Shown here one piece after another: positions 33,073 to 35,675 of a stretch of 35,675 bases of DNA. The position numbers and the translations under genes are program-made. Origin of the DNA: Acidocella sp. (GTDB lineage Bacteria; Pseudomonadota; Alphaproteobacteria; Acetobacterales; Acetobacteraceae). How positions within the stretch are numbered: the stretch's first letter is position 1; every line of letters begins with the position of its first letter. The notes under the pieces are model-generated. The model was not told the origin of the DNA, did no database searches, and saw only the letters and a program-made list of their open reading frames with translations. The DNA lies in the NCBI GenBank assembly GCA_027308685.1, contig DAIDEE010000004.1, forward strand, positions 1 to 35,675, read 5' to 3'.

Positions 33073-34404
33073 ATGAACGACGCCCCTGACACCACCAACG
33101 AAGCCGCCCTGGTGAAGGCTGAGATTTTCCGGCTGGTGGAGCGCTATGCGCATCTCGCCCACACCCCCAAGCCGTTCAACCCGGCCAGCTCCCCGGTTCC
33201 AGTCAACGGCAAGGTGTATGGCGCGGCGGAAATGGTCAGCCTCGTGGATTCCGCCCTGGAATTTTGGCTCACCACCGGCCGGTTTAACGACGATTTTGAG
33301 GCCAAGCTCGCCCAAGTCACCGGCGGGCGCTATGTACTCACCACCAATTCCGGCTCCTCGGCCAACTTGCTGGCCGTGTCAGCCCTCACCAGCCATTTGC
33401 TAGAAAACCCGCTGGCCCCCGGCGATGAGGTCATCACCTGCGCCACCGGCTTTCCCACTACCATTAACCCGATTTTGCAGAATAATCTGGTGCCGGTGTT
33501 TGTCGATGTGGAAATCCCCACCTACAATATCCAGGCTGACCTGATCGAGGCCGCCATCACGCCGCGCACCCGCGCCATTACGCTGGCGCACACACTGGGC
33601 AACCCGTTTGACCTTGGCACGGTCATGGCGATTGCCGAAAAGCATAATTTGAAGGTGATGGAAGATTGCTGCGACGCTTTGGGCGCCACCTATAATGGCA
33701 CCAAGGTCGGCAATTTCGGCGATATCGCAACTTTAAGCTTCTACCCCGCCCATCACATCACCACCGGCGAAGGCGGGGCGGTGTTCATGCGCGACAGTCT
33801 GCTCAAACGCGCGACTGAGTCGATCCGCGACTGGGGCCGCGATTGTTATTGCGCTCCGGGGTTTGATAACACCTGTAAAAAACGTTTTGGCTGGCAATTA
33901 GGTGGCCTGCCCTTCGGCTACGACCATAAATTCACGTACAGCCACCTCGGCTACAACCTCAAAATGACCGACATGCAGGCCGCCATCGGGGTTGCGCAGT
34001 TGGGCCGGCTGGAGGGTTTCATTGCCGCCCGCAAACATAATTTCGCAGCACTGCACAAGGGCCTCGCCCGCTTTGCCGAACACCTGATATTGCCGCAAGC
34101 CACCCCGAACTCCGACCCCTCCTGGTTCGGTTTCCCCCTCACGGTGCGCCCCGGCGCCCCCTTCACGCGCGATGCTTTGGTCGCGCATCTGCACAAAGCC
34201 CGCATCGCCACCCGCTATCTGTTCGGCGGCAACCTCATCCACCAGCCCTACATGGCTGGCCGCAATTTCCGCGTTTCCGGCACAACCCCCAACGCCAACC
34301 TGGTGATGACCAACACCTTCTGGGTGGGGGTTTACCCGGCGCTGGGGGCGGAACATATCAGCTACATGCTAGAAAGTTTCGAAAACTTCTTCAGGGCGCT
34401 GTAA
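33073..34404 (+). CDS. rfbH: CDP-4-keto-6-deoxyglucose 3-dehydratase RfbH (E1)
   Basis: PMP- and [2Fe-2S]-dependent dehydratase on the way to CDP-3,6-dideoxyhexoses (443 residues). The PLP lysine of the DegT fold is replaced by His227 in SFYPAHHITTGEGGAV, the hallmark of E1. The four cluster cysteines match exactly the C-x57-C-x1-C-x7-C pattern: C200, C258, C260, C268 (DWGRDCYCAPGFDNTC). GGAG lies 8 nt before the ATG at 33073; a longer GTG reading from 32944 overlaps the previous gene. RfbF, RfbG and the E3 reductase are not in the window. It overlaps the convergent SDR by 14 bp. Confidence 0.95.
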   Translation: MNDAPDTTNEAALVKAEIFRLVERYAHLAHTPKPFNPASSPVPVNGKVYGAAEMVSLVDSALEFWLTTGRFNDDFEAKLAQVTGGRYVLTTNSGSSANLLAVSALTSHLLENPLAPGDEVITCATGFPTTINPILQNNLVPVFVDVEIPTYNIQADLIEAAITPRTRAITLAHTLGNPFDLGTVMAIAEKHNLKVMEDCCDALGATYNGTKVGNFGDIATLSFYPAHHITTGEGGAVFMRDSLLKRATESIRDWGRDCYCAPGFDNTCKKRFGWQLGGLPFGYDHKFTYSHLGYNLKMTDMQAAIGVAQLGRLEGFIAARKHNFAALHKGLARFAEHLILPQATPNSDPSWFGFPLTVRPGAPFTRDALVAHLHKARIATRYLFGGNLIHQPYMAGRNFRVSGTTPNANLVMTNTFWVGVYPALGAEHISYMLESFENFFRAL

Positions 34405-35425
34405 CCCGTAAATCCGCATCAAGCCGACCCGCCGCCAGCAGTGCTTTCACGGTGCCAGTGCGTTTGTAGCGGATACCATTAAAATCATCGGCATTCAGGC
34501 CCGCCGCCATGAATGATTGATACAATTCTGCGGCACCACGCTGCACATCCCATTCCGGCTGAAACCCCGGCAGCGCCTTGGCGATTTTATCGAAATTCAC
34601 CCGGTACGAACGCTTATCCGGCCCCGCGCCCTCGGCGATTTGCAACTCACACCCCGGCACGGTGGCCGCCACCGTCTCGGCAATCTCACGCACTTTGTAA
34701 TTCTGGCTGGTCTGCCCGACATTGAAGGCCTGTCCTCGCACCACATCCGCATCAGCCGCCAGTGCTGCGATAAACGCTGCCGAAATATCACGAATATGAA
34801 CGATCGGCCGCCACGGTGTGCCGTCAGACTGCAACACGATCAACCCGGTCGTTACCGCACAGGCCACCAGATTATTCAGCACGATGTCCAGCCGCAACCG
34901 AGGCGAGACACCGTAAGCCGTGGCTGGCCGCAAAAACACCGGACAGAACTCGTCATCCACCAGCGCTGCGATATCGCGCTCCGCCCAAACTTTCGACTGC
35001 CCATAGGCGGTCACTGGATTCAGCGCTGCATTTTCATCCACCATCGCCTCACCCGCCGCGCCATAATTGCTGCATGAAGAAGCCAGCAAATAACGCCCCA
35101 CCCCGGCCTGCTTAGCCATCCGCGCCAGATGCACCGAGCCTTCATGATTGATCGCGTAAGTCACGGCCGGGTTCAAATCGCTCACCGGGTCGTTGGAGAG
35201 TGCCGCCAGATGCACCACCGCTTCCACCCCAGCCAAATCGGCCACAGTGACATCGCGCACATCCTTGGTCAGGCTCGGCACATTCGCCAACTTACCCGCC
35301 GCCGCATAAGTGCAACCGGCGTAATAATCAGCATCCAGCCCCACCACCTCATGCCCTGCCTGCAACAGCATCGGCACCATCACCGCGCCGATATACCCGC
35401 AATGCCCCGTCACCAGAATTTTCAT
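34391..35425 (-). CDS. Sugar-nucleotide epimerase/dehydratase (extended SDR)
   Basis: A 344-residue extended SDR with the NAD motif GHCGYIG (7-13), VVHLAALSNDPVSD, SSCSNYG, YGQSKVWAE (YxxxK) and RPATAYG. The ATG at 35425 has GGAGAG at good spacing; 35470 would add a non-family extension. The fold fits UDP-glucose 4-epimerase-like or dTDP/CDP-sugar dehydratases, but the exact substrate cannot be fixed. Its convergence with rfbH and closeness to the glycosyltransferases suggest a sugar-nucleotide step for surface polysaccharide. Confidence 0.9.
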   Translation of the reverse strand: MKILVTGHCGYIGAVMVPMLLQAGHEVVGLDADYYAGCTYAAAGKLANVPSLTKDVRDVTVADLAGVEAVVHLAALSNDPVSDLNPAVTYAINHEGSVHLARMAKQAGVGRYLLASSCSNYGAAGEAMVDENAALNPVTAYGQSKVWAERDIAALVDDEFCPVFLRPATAYGVSPRLRLDIVLNNLVACAVTTGLIVLQSDGTPWRPIVHIRDISAAFIAALAADADVVRGQAFNVGQTSQNYKVREIAETVAATVPGCELQIAEGAGPDKRSYRVNFDKIAKALPGFQPEWDVQRGAAELYQSFMAAGLNADDFNGIRYKRTGTVKALLAAGRLDADLRVTAP

Positions 35426-35536
35426 GGAAACTCTCCAAACGCTAAAACCTCGCGTCCAGATAATCCGCACGGCCCAAAAAAGCGAACCCGGCGAGTCATA
35501 CTAGCGGTCTTAACGAATGACCTGCGCCCATTTGAC

Positions 35537-35675
35537 TGAACCGCCCCGGATTTACCGGAGGGCAAAACTCTCAGAGGATTGTCTTTATGGAACAGAAAAA
35601 GATCTCGAAGCCTTATTCACCGGAATTTCGCGAGCGGGCGGTGCGGTTATTCCTGGAGCATCGCGCGGATTACCG
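35537..35675 (+). mobile_element. Left end of an IS3-family insertion sequence
   Basis: The segment starting TGAACCGCCCCGG at 35537 looks like an IS3-type terminal inverted repeat, about 50 bp ahead of the orfA start. The rest lies beyond the window, so the right end and target duplication cannot be checked. Confidence 0.7.
35587..35675 (+). CDS. IS3-family transposase OrfA (5' part, truncated by window)
   Basis: ATG at 35587, with GAGGA upstream, reads MEQKKISKPYSPEFRERAVR then LFLEHRADY to the window edge. This matches the N-terminal HTH start of IS3-family OrfA proteins, which bind the terminal repeats. Only 29 codons are visible. Confidence 0.8.
   Translation, partial: MEQKKISKPYSPEFRERAVRLFLEHRADY

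Overview
The window looks like a chromosomal segment of an alphaproteobacterium, most likely of the Acetobacteraceae (Rhodospirillales). This is inferred from the complete hopanoid operon hpnA-B-C-D-E-shc, a class I lysyl-tRNA synthetase, a TrcR (DUF1013) cell-cycle regulator, a DUF1192 protein, Flp pilins and generally GC-rich genes. No rRNA, tRNA, CRISPR array or phage genes were seen.

Layout. 1-226 is a palindrome-rich intergenic repeat. 227-4947 is an amine-use module: an APC permease and a copper amine oxidase on the minus strand, with a divergent AraC regulator. 4921-7318 holds DUF2189, Maf, XRE and Smr genes. 6381-9388 is one overlapping minus-strand run, lutB-lutC-smr-xre, without lutA. 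9389-11730 holds a degenerate second copy of the repeat, a transglutaminase-like protein, DUF1192, TrcR and an Mpo1-like protein. 11754-12610 carries three tandem Flp pilins. 12748-15359 is a flippase-like membrane protein coupled to lysK. 15410-20662 holds a DinG-type Fe-S helicase, a DUF2147 secreted protein and isocitrate lyase, closed by a perfect hairpin terminator.

20737-27646 is the hopanoid operon (minus strand). HpnC, HpnD and HpnE turn farnesyl diphosphate into squalene, Shc cyclises it, and HpnA/HpnB are the associated epimerase and glycosyltransferase. All six genes overlap their neighbours by 4-10 bp. Facing away from hpnA are a ferritin-like di-iron protein of unknown function and an HpnL-type membrane protein. 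The di-iron protein is the best candidate here for an undescribed enzyme linked to hopanoids.

29754-35425 moves into surface polysaccharide genes: a GlsB-type small membrane protein, a DPM/GtrB-like glycosyltransferase, a GT87-like membrane glycosyltransferase, the [2Fe-2S] dehydratase RfbH, and a convergent sugar-nucleotide SDR. Between the two glycosyltransferases is an AT-richer gap (31064-31705) holding a decayed GT2 gene, absent from simple ORF lists, joined to an FkbM-like fragment. The window ends inside an IS3-type insertion sequence. The polysaccharide end has the marks of a variable region: a decayed gene, an IS, and an incomplete dideoxysugar pathway.
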